A DNA stretch of 64,000 nt from Pseudoduganella ginsengisoli (GCF_009720865.1 NZ_WNLA01000013.1:62001-126000); one strand, 5' to 3'; positions 41,399 to 51,203 are shown, numbered from the stretch's first letter. Notes: a model not told the origin generated them from the sequence alone. Numbers and translations are program-made.

Positions 41399-42619
41399 TT
41401 AAAAACCGCTGCCGATACAAAGCGCGGCTATTTCGCGGTAACGGGCATGGGCGTCAAACAAGCTCAGGTGATCACCGCCTGGCTCCATGTACAGCTTGCA
41501 ATCGGGCAGCACCTCCGCCAGCCGGCGAGAACCATCCGGATGCGCGGTCTGGTCCCCGGTGCTGCTGATGACCGATACCGCCATGGGCAACTGGCGGGCA
41601 ATGCCGGCCACGTCGGCCGCCATGACGCTGCCATTAAGCAAGGCGTAGCGGTGCAGGCTGTCCACGGTGGCATAGGGGCACAGGACCGAAGGCAAATGGC
41701 GGGGATTCAGGTTTTTCAGCATGCCCGGGTCGTTGAACAAGCCGTGCACGCCTTCCGCACTGTCACGCCCGGCCAGTGCCGTATCAAGCATCCAGCGCAA
41801 GTTTTCCTGGTAAGGAGTCTGCAGGGCATCAGCACCAAAGTTGTAATCGCCATGCCATAAGCTCAGCCCTGCAAATGCATCTGGCTGACGGCGCGCCGCT
41901 TCCATCGCCACTACCGCGCCGCCGCAGATGCCCATCACATGCGGACGGCTGCCGCAGTAATGGCGCGCCATGTACAGCAAGTCGTCCGCCTGCTCAGCCA
42001 GGCCCAGCGCCATGGTGGCGGCGCCGCGCTGCGACGCCTCCGACGCGCCACGGGTTTCCCATGCAAGAACGTTATACCTGCCGCCCAGATGGCTCAGCCA
42101 TGCACGCGCCATCGGATACGGCATTGCGCACGGCAATACCACGACCACGTCCGGCGCGGCGCGCCGCGTGCTGCGATAACACGTCAGGCGGGCGCCGTCA
42201 GCCATCGCGATGCGCTCTATGGTGATGCCGGCATAATAGACGTCGTGGCAATATTGCCGGACGTATTCCGGAATACCCGCCAGGTAGGAAGGATCGGCGC
42301 AGCACGCCGCCACCGCCCCGGACCAGGCAGGGGTCAGCAGCGCAGCGAAGTGCTGATCCAGCGCCGCCGCGCACAACGTGGCGGCGCCTCCCGCCAGCGG
42401 CCGGAACTCCGGCGCAGCCAGCTCCAGCGTACGGAAAATCGATGCCAGCACGTCCTGCACCGGCCCTGCGTGCGCAGGACTGAATGCGGCGCTGTCGAGA
42501 ACCACCGGCTGGCGCAGGTTGCCGATCAGCGTACTGAAATCGAGCACCAGTTCCAGCACGGCGTGCAGCGCCTGGTAGCGTTGCATGGCGCCGTCCACCT
42601 TCGGGGAGGCTGGCGGCAT
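41399..42619 (-). CDS. SyrC-like alpha/beta-hydrolase aminoacyltransferase (Cys nucleophile)
   Basis: 406 residues. The C-terminal two thirds form an alpha/beta hydrolase with the nucleophile elbow GICGG, that is Cys (about 232) in place of Ser. The likely triad partners are Asp in SSTGDQTAHPDG and His in PGGDHLSLFD. SyrC and CmaE are known Cys-nucleophile transferases that shuttle a chlorinated aminoacyl group between carrier domains. Size, Cys and position next to a SyrB2-like halogenase support the same job. The ATG at 42619 overlaps the halogenase stop (TGATG); a GTG one codon earlier is possible. Confidence 0.88.
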   Translation of the reverse strand: MPPASPKVDGAMQRYQALHAVLELVLDFSTLIGNLRQPVVLDSAAFSPAHAGPVQDVLASIFRTLELAAPEFRPLAGGAATLCAAALDQHFAALLTPAWSGAVAACCADPSYLAGIPEYVRQYCHDVYYAGITIERIAMADGARLTCYRSTRRAAPDVVVVLPCAMPYPMARAWLSHLGGRYNVLAWETRGASEASQRGAATMALGLAEQADDLLYMARHYCGSRPHVMGICGGAVVAMEAARRQPDAFAGLSLWHGDYNFGADALQTPYQENLRWMLDTALAGRDSAEGVHGLFNDPGMLKNLNPRHLPSVLCPYATVDSLHRYALLNGSVMAADVAGIARQLPMAVSVISSTGDQTAHPDGSRRLAEVLPDCKLYMEPGGDHLSLFDAHARYREIAALCIGSGF

Positions 42620-43551
42620 CACAGCGCGGCGAACTTCAGCGCAGTCGTGGTCTCGGTCGCAATCCGGTTGCGCGGCTCATTGCTCTCGCCGGACACGACC
42701 ACCGAACCGTATTTCTCCAGGCTGACCTTGCCGCCATATTCTTCCACGTAGTCCGTGTCGGGGTAGACCCGCACATGGGACGGCACATAGCGGGATGCGA
42801 AGCCCATGCGCATGTCGCTGGTCTTGCCGCTGTGCGGATGGGAAGCGTGCATCAGCGTGGACCAGAAGATGATGAACTGGCCCGGACGCATCACCATGGA
42901 CTGTGCCTTGCTTTCATCCGGCTTCCAGTCCGGGTCGATCTGCAATTCGCGGTAGTCGTAGCCGAAGAAGCCGCGCGCCACGCCTTCCTTGGTCTCGCTG
43001 TTGACCGAATCCGGGCGGTATTGCATGCGCTTGGTTTCGTCATAGTTCATGCTCTGGTGGGTGCCGGGGATGAACTGCAGGCAGCCGTTATCAACATTGG
43101 CTTCGGTGAACGCGGTCCAGACCGTAATGGTGCCGCCGAATTCCTCGTCGTCCGGCCAAACGATCTGCGGCTGTCCCGATGCGTTGGCAAAGGTATCCGC
43201 CTGGTGCCAATCGGTGCCTTCGTCGCCGGGGTATTTCGGGAAGAATTCAGTACGCCAGCAAATCAGGTCCGGTCCCAGGATGCTGTTGACGCGGTCAACA
43301 ATTTCTTTGCGGCAAATATGGCGCGCCAGGAATTCATTGTCCAGATGGCGGTCGTAATTCGAAATATTGGTCACGCCCGATACTGCCGCCTCATCCTGGT
43401 ACACGGCATTGCTGCGGTCCAGCAGCTTGATACGGTTCCGTTTCCACAGCTCATTCATCTCTTCCGGTTCGTACAGCGTGAAGGGGCCAACGTAGCCGTT
43501 TTCCTTGAAAAACTTCACTTGTTCTTCGGTCAATGCAAATTTCTTCGTCAT
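42619..43551 (-). CDS. syrB2: SyrB2-like Fe(II)/2-oxoglutarate halogenase
   Basis: 310 residues, the same length as SyrB2. The iron site is His116-Gln-Ala118 with His235. Ala in place of the usual Asp/Glu leaves room for chloride and is the signature of the aliphatic halogenases rather than hydroxylases. Arg254 (FASRYVP) matches the 2-oxoglutarate ligand and Asn123 the SyrB2 position. Surrounding sequence (TEFFPKYPGDEGTDWHQADT, FANASG) is nearly that of SyrB2, which chlorinates the C4 methyl of Thr held on the SyrB1 carrier. AAGGA lies 6 nt before the ATG. Only 9 nt separate it from the A-T gene. Confidence 0.95.
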   Translation of the reverse strand: MTKKFALTEEQVKFFKENGYVGPFTLYEPEEMNELWKRNRIKLLDRSNAVYQDEAAVSGVTNISNYDRHLDNEFLARHICRKEIVDRVNSILGPDLICWRTEFFPKYPGDEGTDWHQADTFANASGQPQIVWPDDEEFGGTITVWTAFTEANVDNGCLQFIPGTHQSMNYDETKRMQYRPDSVNSETKEGVARGFFGYDYRELQIDPDWKPDESKAQSMVMRPGQFIIFWSTLMHASHPHSGKTSDMRMGFASRYVPSHVRVYPDTDYVEEYGGKVSLEKYGSVVVSGESNEPRNRIATETTTALKFAAL

Positions 43552-43560
43552 GGTATTTCC

Positions 43561-45372
43561 TTAATTGGCAGGGTTTTGTTTGCAGAACATGATGGCTTGC
43601 ACCAGCGACGCGATGCTCACGCCGTCGGCCAGCAAGCTGACGTTGACGCGCACATTGAATTGCTGGTTAATCTTCGCCAGCACGCGCAGCAGGGTCAGCG
43701 AAGTTCCGCCGATCTCGAAGAAATCGTCCTCGCGGCCGACCGAATCGACTCCTACCGTTTCACTGACGATGGCGTACACCTTCGCCAGGTAATCAAACTC
43801 TGTATTGCCAGACACTTGCTTCTTCCTTTCCGGTTTGGTTAATAACTTCCTGTCCAACTTGCCATTGCCATTGATCGGCAATCCGTCGATCGGGACGAAT
43901 TCCGATGGCTGCATATGCGTGGGCAATTCACGCTGTGCAGCGGTCCTGAGTTGCCTGGCCAGCGCCGGGGCATCGCTTCCAGCGCCTGCGGCCGGCACAT
44001 AAAAAGCCACCAGGCGCTGGTCGCCGCCACCATAGTCAAAGACATTGACAACCGCGGCGGCGACGCCCTCCTGGCGCGCCAGGCATGTTTCGATTTCCTG
44101 CGGCTCGATACGGAAGCCGCGTACCTTGAGCTGGCTGTCCGCGCGGGACAGGTACACCAGTTCACCGTTGCTTTCCTGGCGCACCAGGTCGCCGGTCTTG
44201 TAGACCACGCCTGCGGCTGCGTTACCGGGCAGCGCGAGGAAGCGCTCGGCGGTCAACTCGGGCCGGTTGTAATAGCCCTGCGCCACGCCGCCGCCCTCGA
44301 TATACATTTCTCCCACCTGCCCTGGCGCCACCGGCTGCATGCCTTCATCGAGCACATGGATACGCAGGTCGGCCAGCGGTATGCCGATCGGGCTGTCGCC
44401 GCGCTGGCTGATATCGTCCATGCTGAGTTTCTTCCAGGTGGCATGCACGGTCGCTTCGGTAATGCCGTACATATTGACCAGCGCCGGCCGCTCGGCGCCG
44501 AACGCCGCCACCCACGGCCGCAGCATCGCCATTTCCAGCTTTTCGCCGCCAAAAATCACGGTACGCAGCGCCGGCAGTGCGCCGGCGGCCGTGCAGGCAG
44601 GGATCAGGTTGCGGAATGCCGACGCCGTGGAATTCAAGACCGTGATGCGCTGCTCGCGCAGCAATGCCTGGAATTCGTCCGGCGAGCGTGAAACCGCGTA
44701 AGGCACGATCACCACGCGTGCCCCGGTCAGCAACGGTGCCCACATTTCCCATACAGAAAAATCGAAGCCGATTGAATGGAACAGCGTCCACGCGTCGTCC
44801 GGGCCAAAGCCAAACAGTCCAACGGTGCTGTCGAGCAAGCGTAATGCGTTGTAATGGCTGACCACTACGCCCTTGGGCTTGCCAGTGGAGCCCGAGGTAT
44901 AAATCATGTAGGCCGGCTGGGCGCCATCCACGGCGGCCGTACCGGCAGTCACTGGATCACGTGCCGGCAGGCGGTCGACCTGCAGTGTTTCCAGCTCAGC
45001 CAGGCACGGCATGCTGGAATGGCTGACCAGGAATTGCATCTGGCTGTCTTCAACCAGGTATTGCAGGCGCTCGGCGGGGAATGTCGGGTCCAGCGGCACA
45101 TATGTCCCGCCGGCCTTCAGGATGCCCAATATGGCCGCCACCATGTCCGTGCCGCGCTCCAGGTACAGGCCGACATTGGCTCCCGTTTGCGGCAGCCGGC
45201 CAGCGAGGGCAGCGGCAATCTGCTCTGCCTGGCGGTCGAGTTCACGGTAAGTAAGGCTGCGCAGCCCGTCGGTCACGGCGATGTGCTCTGGGTACTGCGC
45301 CACGCTGCGGGAAAACGCGGCGTGCAGGGAGCCCTGGCCGGCGAAGCGGCCATCTGTGGATGCTGTCTTCAA
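43561..45372 (-). CDS. syrB1: A-T didomain NRPS loading Thr (SyrB1-like)
   Basis: 603 residues. The adenylation domain has IYTSGSTGKPKG (A3), FGGEKL and NMYGITEATVHATW (A5), and GYYNRPELTAERF. The specificity residues read by alignment to GrsA are Asp204, Phe205, Trp208, Asn247, Ile273, Gly275, Met301, Val309, His310 and the A10 Lys: DFWNIGMVHK, the Thr code of SyrB1. The carrier domain has FFEIGGTSLT with Ser558. The start is TTG (45372) with AAGGA 7 nt upstream. It should load Thr and present it to the halogenase. Confidence 0.94.
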   Translation of the reverse strand: MKTASTDGRFAGQGSLHAAFSRSVAQYPEHIAVTDGLRSLTYRELDRQAEQIAAALAGRLPQTGANVGLYLERGTDMVAAILGILKAGGTYVPLDPTFPAERLQYLVEDSQMQFLVSHSSMPCLAELETLQVDRLPARDPVTAGTAAVDGAQPAYMIYTSGSTGKPKGVVVSHYNALRLLDSTVGLFGFGPDDAWTLFHSIGFDFSVWEMWAPLLTGARVVIVPYAVSRSPDEFQALLREQRITVLNSTASAFRNLIPACTAAGALPALRTVIFGGEKLEMAMLRPWVAAFGAERPALVNMYGITEATVHATWKKLSMDDISQRGDSPIGIPLADLRIHVLDEGMQPVAPGQVGEMYIEGGGVAQGYYNRPELTAERFLALPGNAAAGVVYKTGDLVRQESNGELVYLSRADSQLKVRGFRIEPQEIETCLARQEGVAAAVVNVFDYGGGDQRLVAFYVPAAGAGSDAPALARQLRTAAQRELPTHMQPSEFVPIDGLPINGNGKLDRKLLTKPERKKQVSGNTEFDYLAKVYAIVSETVGVDSVGREDDFFEIGGTSLTLLRVLAKINQQFNVRVNVSLLADGVSIASLVQAIMFCKQNPAN

Positions 45373-45390
45373 TTGAAAATCCTTGTGTGC

Positions 45391-46647
45391 TTAGTGAATG
45401 TCTTCGGCCGGCGCCAAGCCGTCCAGGTGCCTTAACGGCGATGCCAGCAGGCTGCTGAGGCTCAACAGCAAGCCCATGGTGATTACCACCAATAAGGTCG
45501 GCTTGATGCCGATGGTGCCGCCACACCAGCCGCCAACCAGCGCTCCCAGCGGCCGGATGCCCAGCGTGGCAACCCGTACTGTGGCCGTCATCCGGCCCAG
45601 CATGTGAAGCGGCGTCAGGGATTGCCGCAACGATACGTTGTTGACTTCATAGACCGTGGTGCAAATCCCATACATAAACATGGCGCAGCACAGGGAAAGG
45701 CAACGCATCGGCTGCGAACCGCTGGCAAGCGGAATCAGGTATGCCGACAACGCAGCCACAATCACGGCAAAAATGATGGAATTGCCCGTACCCAGGCGCT
45801 GCGCCAGCGCCTTCACCGACAATGCACCTGCCAGGATGCCCACGCCCATCGCGGAAAAAATCAGCCCCAGGGACCCGGCCGGCAATTGCAGCTGGTTCAG
45901 CGCGTAATACACCAGCAATGCCTGAATCACCCCCACCACAAATTGCCATGCCCCCAGCCGCAATGTGATGGCGCGCAGGATGCGGTGGGTAAATACAAAG
46001 CGCAAACCCGACAGAATTTCTTGCCGCATCGGCGGCCGCCCGCCGCGGTCTGCGGCATGGCCCACGTCGTCATGATGCCGTTGCGAGCCGATAAAGATGC
46101 TCGATCCCATGTACGTCAATGCGTTGGCCAGTACCGCCACCGTCGGCCCCAGCCACTGGATCAACGCCCCTGCCACCATCGGCCCGGCCGCCTCCGCGCT
46201 CGACGTACTGACCGCCAGCTTGCTATAAGCGTCAACCAGGGACTCCTTGCCCACCACCAGCGGCGTATAGGCTGCCGAAGCAATGTTGAACCACACTTCC
46301 GCGGTACCGATCAGGAATGCCACGCCATACAGCGCCTCAATCGACAACCATTGGCGCCACGCCAGCAAAGGGACCGCCAGCAGCAGCGAGGCGCGCGCAG
46401 CATTGGCGCTGACCAGCACCAGCCGCTTTTGCAAGCGGTCGACCCAGCCGCCTGCCAGCAGTCCCAGCAACAGGTAGGGCAAAGTCTCCGCCGCCACAAG
46501 CCGGCCCATTTGTTCGGGCGTCGCCTGCAACGTCACTGCGGCGATCAGCGGGAAAGCCAGCAGGCTGACTTTGGCGCCCATTTCCGACAAGGTATGGGCG
46601 GCCCATAGCCGGACAAAAATGCTGTTTGCCAGCAAGCTGCTTTTCAT
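45391..46647 (-). CDS. MFS exporter of the NRPS operon
   Basis: 418 residues with 12 predicted helices. It belongs to the EntS/MFS_3-like drug and siderophore exporters (FVRLWAAHTLSEMGAKVSLLAFPL, read in parts; later GWVDRLQKRLVLVSANAARA). Its ATG overlaps the NRPS stop by 4 nt (ATGA) and 18 nt separate it from the A-T gene, so it is inside the biosynthetic operon. The likely role is export of the peptide product and self-resistance. Confidence 0.9.
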   Translation of the reverse strand: MKSSLLANSIFVRLWAAHTLSEMGAKVSLLAFPLIAAVTLQATPEQMGRLVAAETLPYLLLGLLAGGWVDRLQKRLVLVSANAARASLLLAVPLLAWRQWLSIEALYGVAFLIGTAEVWFNIASAAYTPLVVGKESLVDAYSKLAVSTSSAEAAGPMVAGALIQWLGPTVAVLANALTYMGSSIFIGSQRHHDDVGHAADRGGRPPMRQEILSGLRFVFTHRILRAITLRLGAWQFVVGVIQALLVYYALNQLQLPAGSLGLIFSAMGVGILAGALSVKALAQRLGTGNSIIFAVIVAALSAYLIPLASGSQPMRCLSLCCAMFMYGICTTVYEVNNVSLRQSLTPLHMLGRMTATVRVATLGIRPLGALVGGWCGGTIGIKPTLLVVITMGLLLSLSSLLASPLRHLDGLAPAEDIH

Positions 46648-49600
46648 GCCGCCGCCTTCTGTGGCGGCGCCAAATCCAGTGCGGCCCGGCGCAGGTCCGC
46701 CATATAAGCATCCATCACCCCCTGCACCGCAGCACGGCCATAGCGCATGCCGTCGCTTTCGATTTTCAGGTACAGCTGGCCACTGTCTTTTTCCAGCGAA
46801 ACGAAAACGTTGATGGGGTAATGGAATTTATCGTGGCCATATTTCCTCATCAGTTGCAGTTGTCCGGTGCCGCCATATGCGGTCTGGTTATGGAAATTGA
46901 CGTAGTTGAAGGTCACTTCCGGCTGGCTAAGCGGGCCGTCAGCGGCGCCGATCCGATGCAATGGATACGCGCTGAACTTTTCCATCTCGATCAGCTTGCG
47001 GTGGCAGGCGTGCATGTCGCCTGCCTCGCTGCCACCAGAGCACACCAGCGGTAACATATTCCAGAACAGGCCCAGGCTCTCCAGTGGATCGCTCAGGCTT
47101 TCCTTTCGTCCATTCATGACCACCCCCATGACTTGGCAAGGCCGGCCCAGTGCACGCTGCAGACTCTTGTTCAGCACTGCGATCAGTAGCGCCCTGAGCG
47201 TCACCTGGTGCGCCATTGCCGCCTGCACCAGCGCATTGCTGACGTCATGGGGAATCCAGCCTTCCAGCGGCAGGTTGCGTTTTCCGGGCGCACCGGCCAT
47301 ATGCGACGGATGCTGCGCCCGCGCCTCGGCCGCCTGGCTTGCCCAGAACGCGATGTGTTCCGCGTTGCCGGCATTATGCTGTTCCAGTGCGATGTATTCC
47401 AGCAAGACGTTCTCCTGCTGCGCGAACTGCACCGGCTGCCCATCCCGAAGCGCCAGGTACAGGTCGAAAAGCTGCGACAGGAACAGCTGATTGCCCCAGC
47501 CGTCATCGATACCATGGTGGATCGACATGCACAGCTCAAAACAGGTGTCGGATAGCGCAAACCAGCTGAAACGCAGCAGGGGGGCATCCGGCGCGTTGTG
47601 CCTGAACGGCAGGCGGCGGTCTTGCTGGATGAACCCGGCAATCCACTGTTCCTGCGCAGCCGCATCGAACTTCCGCAAATCGTACACAGCCAGCGGCACG
47701 TCCAGCGAGGCGGCAGTGGTTTGCAGCCACTCGCCGTCATCGGTGCATAGTACCAGCGTCCTCAGGACCGGATGCGCCTGCACCAGGCGGGTAATCGCGC
47801 GCGCCATGGCGCCACTGTCGGGCTGAGGGTCGCGGAAGCGGTAGGATTGCTGCACATGGAATACCCCTTGGCCGTCACCCGCATAACAGCGATAGTGGTC
47901 AAATACGTGGGCCTGCATGGCCGATACCGCGTACACCGCCTGGCCGACGCCCAGCCGCGCCAGTAATGCATCGCGCGCCGGTGACGGCGGCAGCGGCGCC
48001 AATGGCATGCCAGCGGCGCGGCCCGCCGCATGGTCCTGGTTCACATGCATCGCGAGTACGCTGATGGTCTGGTAATTGAGGATATCGATCACCCCGACTG
48101 CAATACCATGCTGTTTGCAGCGCTGCGCCACCATGACAGCGCGGATCGAATCACCGCCAATGGCAAAGAAATTGTCGTGTATGCCGATGTCGCGCCGCTC
48201 CAGCACATCTTGCCACGCAGCCAGGATTGCCACCTGCAGCGGCGTATGCGCCGCCTCGTACGTATCGCTGGCGCGTGCCTCCGGCAATGCCAGGGCGAGC
48301 AGTTCATCTTTGGCCACCTTGCCGTTGTGCGTCAGCGGAATGCGCTCGACCAGCACGATGTCCTGGGGAATCATGAATGCCGGCAGGCTGGCGGACAGCG
48401 CTTGCTTGATCGCCAAGCCGTCCGGCGCAGCGACGCCGCGCGCCGGCACCAGGTACGCCACCAGCCGCTCCAGCCCCTTGCCATCACTCTTGACCAGCAC
48501 CGCAGCCTGCGCCACTTCCGGCAAGAGCAGCAGGCTGGCTTCGATTTCGCCGATTTCGATGCGATGGCCGCGCACTTTAACCTGGTGATCGATGCGGCCT
48601 ATATATTCGAGCTCGCCGTCTGCATGGCGCTTGGCCAAGTCGCCGCTGCGGTACAGGCGGTGTGGTAACCCATCCGCCAGCACTTTCGTGATGAAGCGTT
48701 CCCGATTCAATTGTTCGCGGCTGTGATACCCCAGCGCCACACCCGGCCCGCCGACATGGATTTCCCCCACCATGCCGACCGGCACCGGGTTGCCGCCCTC
48801 GTCAAACAGATGCAGCGACAGGTCGGGAATCGGTTCGCCGATCAGGCTTCGGGTCTGGCTGGCAATGTCGGCTTGCGTGATACGGCGGTACGTCACATGC
48901 ACCGTGGTCTCGGTGATACCGTACATATTGATCAATTGCGGCTGATCGCTGCCGTAGCGCGCCACCCATGGCGCCAGCGATTGCAACGTCAATGCTTCGC
49001 CGCCGAAAATCACGCAGCGCAGCGCGGACAGGCGGTCGCCGGGCGCATAGTCGGCAGTTTCCACCAGCGACAATTGCTGGAACGCAGACGGGGTCTGGTT
49101 AAGGATGGTCACGCCTTTTTCCTTCAGCAGCTGGCGGAAATCCTGGGGGCTGCGCGACACGTCGTAAGGCACCACCACCAGCCGGCCGCCATACAGCAAG
49201 GCGCCAAAGATTTCCCAAACGGAGAAGTCGAAAGAATAGGAATGGAACAGCGTCCAGACATCTCGCTGGCTGAAGCCAAACCAGTGCTCCGTCTGGGTGA
49301 ACAAACGCATCACATTGCGGTGCGACACCAGCACGCCTTTGGGCCGGCCGGTGGAACCCGACGTATAAATACTGTAGGCAACGCGTTCAGGGTCGGCGGG
49401 AACAACCGGTGGGTCGCCGCCCTCGTCCTCCGCGCCGGGCTGGTTCAGCACGATGCGCTGCACGCCCGCCCCGAATTGCGGCCCGGTCTCATCGGCAACG
49501 ATCACCAGCCGGCAGCCGGAATCGTCAAGCATATATTGGAGCCGTTCCGCCGGGTAGCCTGGATCGAGCGGCAGGTAGCCGCAACCAGCCTTCAGGATCG

Positions 49601-51203
49601 CCAGCATGCCGACGATGAGGTCGATCCCGCGTGGCAGGGACAACCCCACCATGCCGCCCACTGCCGCGCCGCCACGCACCAGGCGCCGGCACAGGCGGTC
49701 GGCCTGGAAGTTCAAGTCCCGGTAACTGATGCACATGGCGCCGCATTCAACGGCAACCGCATCCGGATACAGGTGAGCGCTCCGCTCAAACCACTGATGC
49801 AAAGCCGGCATCTCCTCGCCGCCCTGTACTGGAACGACGGTGAGCGGAACGGCCGCCACCGAAGGCGCGGCGCTCAACACAGGCTGGCTGATCGGTTGCC
49901 CTGGCTGCGCACAAAAATCGCCCAGCAATTGAAGGTAATGCTGCCATAACTGCGCCACTTCGCCTGCCTCGAACACACTGGTCGCAAATTCAATGATGCC
50001 GCGCGCCCCACTTTCATCAATATCAATCGTCAGGTTGAGGTCGAATTTGGCCGTATCAGCTGGCATTAATACTTGCCGCACTTGCGTGCCATTGAGTTGC
50101 AAGCTGCCGGCACGGCGGTCCTGCAGCAGGAATACCACCTGGAACAATGGATTATAGGCGCTATCTCGCCTTATATTCAGCGCTTCGAATATCTTTTCAA
50201 ATTGAATCGCCTCATGCTCTTGGGCATTGATAATATCCTGGTATACCGCGGCAATCGCGTCCGAGAAAATATCATCTTTATTATGATTATTGCGATAGAC
50301 CAGCGTATTGGTAAACATGCCAATAATACCGTCCGCATTTGGCATATTCCGGTTTGCGGAAGGATAACCAATACAAAATTGCTGCTGACGGGAATACCTC
50401 TGCAACAGCACAGACAGCACTGTCAGCAATACAGAGAATAAAGTGACTTTGTAATGGCGCGCCACCCCGGCAGCTGCCTGGTAAATATCATCGGGAATAT
50501 CAAATATCGCGCTGGCGCCACGATAATCAAATACTTTTCCCCGGCGCTGGTTCAGCGCGAGCTCCAAGCATGGCGTCACCCCATCCAGGTAGCGCTGCCA
50601 ATACTGGCTGTGCATCTCGGCTGAACGCTGCTGCACCGCATCCTGCTGCCAAGCGACATACTGCGAATAAGAGGCAGGCGGCGCTGGCAGGCTGCTTGCT
50701 CCGCCTTGGCATAAATCGCGGTACAGGGTCTCAATCTCGTCAAACAAGAGCGCGGAGGACCAGCCGTCATAGACAATATGGTGCACACCAAAACAAACCA
50801 GGTGCCCGCCGCCGCTGGAAACGATCAAAACACGCAGCGGCAGTTCCGCCAGCAAATCAAATGGCTGAGCCAGGCGCGCAGCAATAAAGTCCACCGCCGC
50901 AGCGCGCTCATTCAATTCCGCATGATATTCAATGAATTGACCATCATTCACGGCTTCGCGGTCCGGAACCTGTGTGATCTGGCCATCCCGCTCATAGAAA
51001 CGAACCACCAATCCAGCATGGCTAACCAGCACCGTTTTTATTGCCTTGATCAGCAAGGAAACGTCCAAGGCGCCCTGGACATCGAATACCTGGGAAATAT
51101 TATAGACCGGCAGTTCTGGCAGCAAACTGTATTGAAACCAAATCTTCTTCTGCTCATGAGACAGCGGATAACCTTCGCCGTCGAAAATGCTCTTCTCGGA
51201 CAA
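46644..51203 (-). CDS. Nonribosomal peptide synthetase, C-A-T-C, Thr-specific
   Basis: 1519 residues. C1 (about 13-430) has HHIVYDG at 141-147. The A domain (about 465-965) has SGSTGRPKG at 615-623; pocket residues Asp659, Phe660, Trp663, Asn702, Ile732, Gly734, Met760, Val768, His769 and Lys962 give DFWNIGMVHK, the Thr code. T has FFAIGGDSIRA with Ser1019. The second C (about 1090-1510) has HHGIDDG at 1229-1235. No thioesterase or reductase ends the protein. The start is TTG (51203) with AGGAG 6 nt upstream. The terminal C domain could join its Thr to 4-chloro-Thr on the free carrier. The donor for C1 is not encoded nearby. Confidence 0.95.
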   Translation of the reverse strand: MSEKSIFDGEGYPLSHEQKKIWFQYSLLPELPVYNISQVFDVQGALDVSLLIKAIKTVLVSHAGLVVRFYERDGQITQVPDREAVNDGQFIEYHAELNERAAAVDFIAARLAQPFDLLAELPLRVLIVSSGGGHLVCFGVHHIVYDGWSSALLFDEIETLYRDLCQGGASSLPAPPASYSQYVAWQQDAVQQRSAEMHSQYWQRYLDGVTPCLELALNQRRGKVFDYRGASAIFDIPDDIYQAAAGVARHYKVTLFSVLLTVLSVLLQRYSRQQQFCIGYPSANRNMPNADGIIGMFTNTLVYRNNHNKDDIFSDAIAAVYQDIINAQEHEAIQFEKIFEALNIRRDSAYNPLFQVVFLLQDRRAGSLQLNGTQVRQVLMPADTAKFDLNLTIDIDESGARGIIEFATSVFEAGEVAQLWQHYLQLLGDFCAQPGQPISQPVLSAAPSVAAVPLTVVPVQGGEEMPALHQWFERSAHLYPDAVAVECGAMCISYRDLNFQADRLCRRLVRGGAAVGGMVGLSLPRGIDLIVGMLAILKAGCGYLPLDPGYPAERLQYMLDDSGCRLVIVADETGPQFGAGVQRIVLNQPGAEDEGGDPPVVPADPERVAYSIYTSGSTGRPKGVLVSHRNVMRLFTQTEHWFGFSQRDVWTLFHSYSFDFSVWEIFGALLYGGRLVVVPYDVSRSPQDFRQLLKEKGVTILNQTPSAFQQLSLVETADYAPGDRLSALRCVIFGGEALTLQSLAPWVARYGSDQPQLINMYGITETTVHVTYRRITQADIASQTRSLIGEPIPDLSLHLFDEGGNPVPVGMVGEIHVGGPGVALGYHSREQLNRERFITKVLADGLPHRLYRSGDLAKRHADGELEYIGRIDHQVKVRGHRIEIGEIEASLLLLPEVAQAAVLVKSDGKGLERLVAYLVPARGVAAPDGLAIKQALSASLPAFMIPQDIVLVERIPLTHNGKVAKDELLALALPEARASDTYEAAHTPLQVAILAAWQDVLERRDIGIHDNFFAIGGDSIRAVMVAQRCKQHGIAVGVIDILNYQTISVLAMHVNQDHAAGRAAGMPLAPLPPSPARDALLARLGVGQAVYAVSAMQAHVFDHYRCYAGDGQGVFHVQQSYRFRDPQPDSGAMARAITRLVQAHPVLRTLVLCTDDGEWLQTTAASLDVPLAVYDLRKFDAAAQEQWIAGFIQQDRRLPFRHNAPDAPLLRFSWFALSDTCFELCMSIHHGIDDGWGNQLFLSQLFDLYLALRDGQPVQFAQQENVLLEYIALEQHNAGNAEHIAFWASQAAEARAQHPSHMAGAPGKRNLPLEGWIPHDVSNALVQAAMAHQVTLRALLIAVLNKSLQRALGRPCQVMGVVMNGRKESLSDPLESLGLFWNMLPLVCSGGSEAGDMHACHRKLIEMEKFSAYPLHRIGAADGPLSQPEVTFNYVNFHNQTAYGGTGQLQLMRKYGHDKFHYPINVFVSLEKDSGQLYLKIESDGMRYGRAAVQGVMDAYMADLRRAALDLAPPQKAAA

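Noticed and set aside
42619..43551. Annotation as phytanoyl-CoA dioxygenase/hydroxylase
   Set aside because: The facial-triad carboxylate is Ala118, and all key residues match SyrB2 positions, so halogenase is the better reading.
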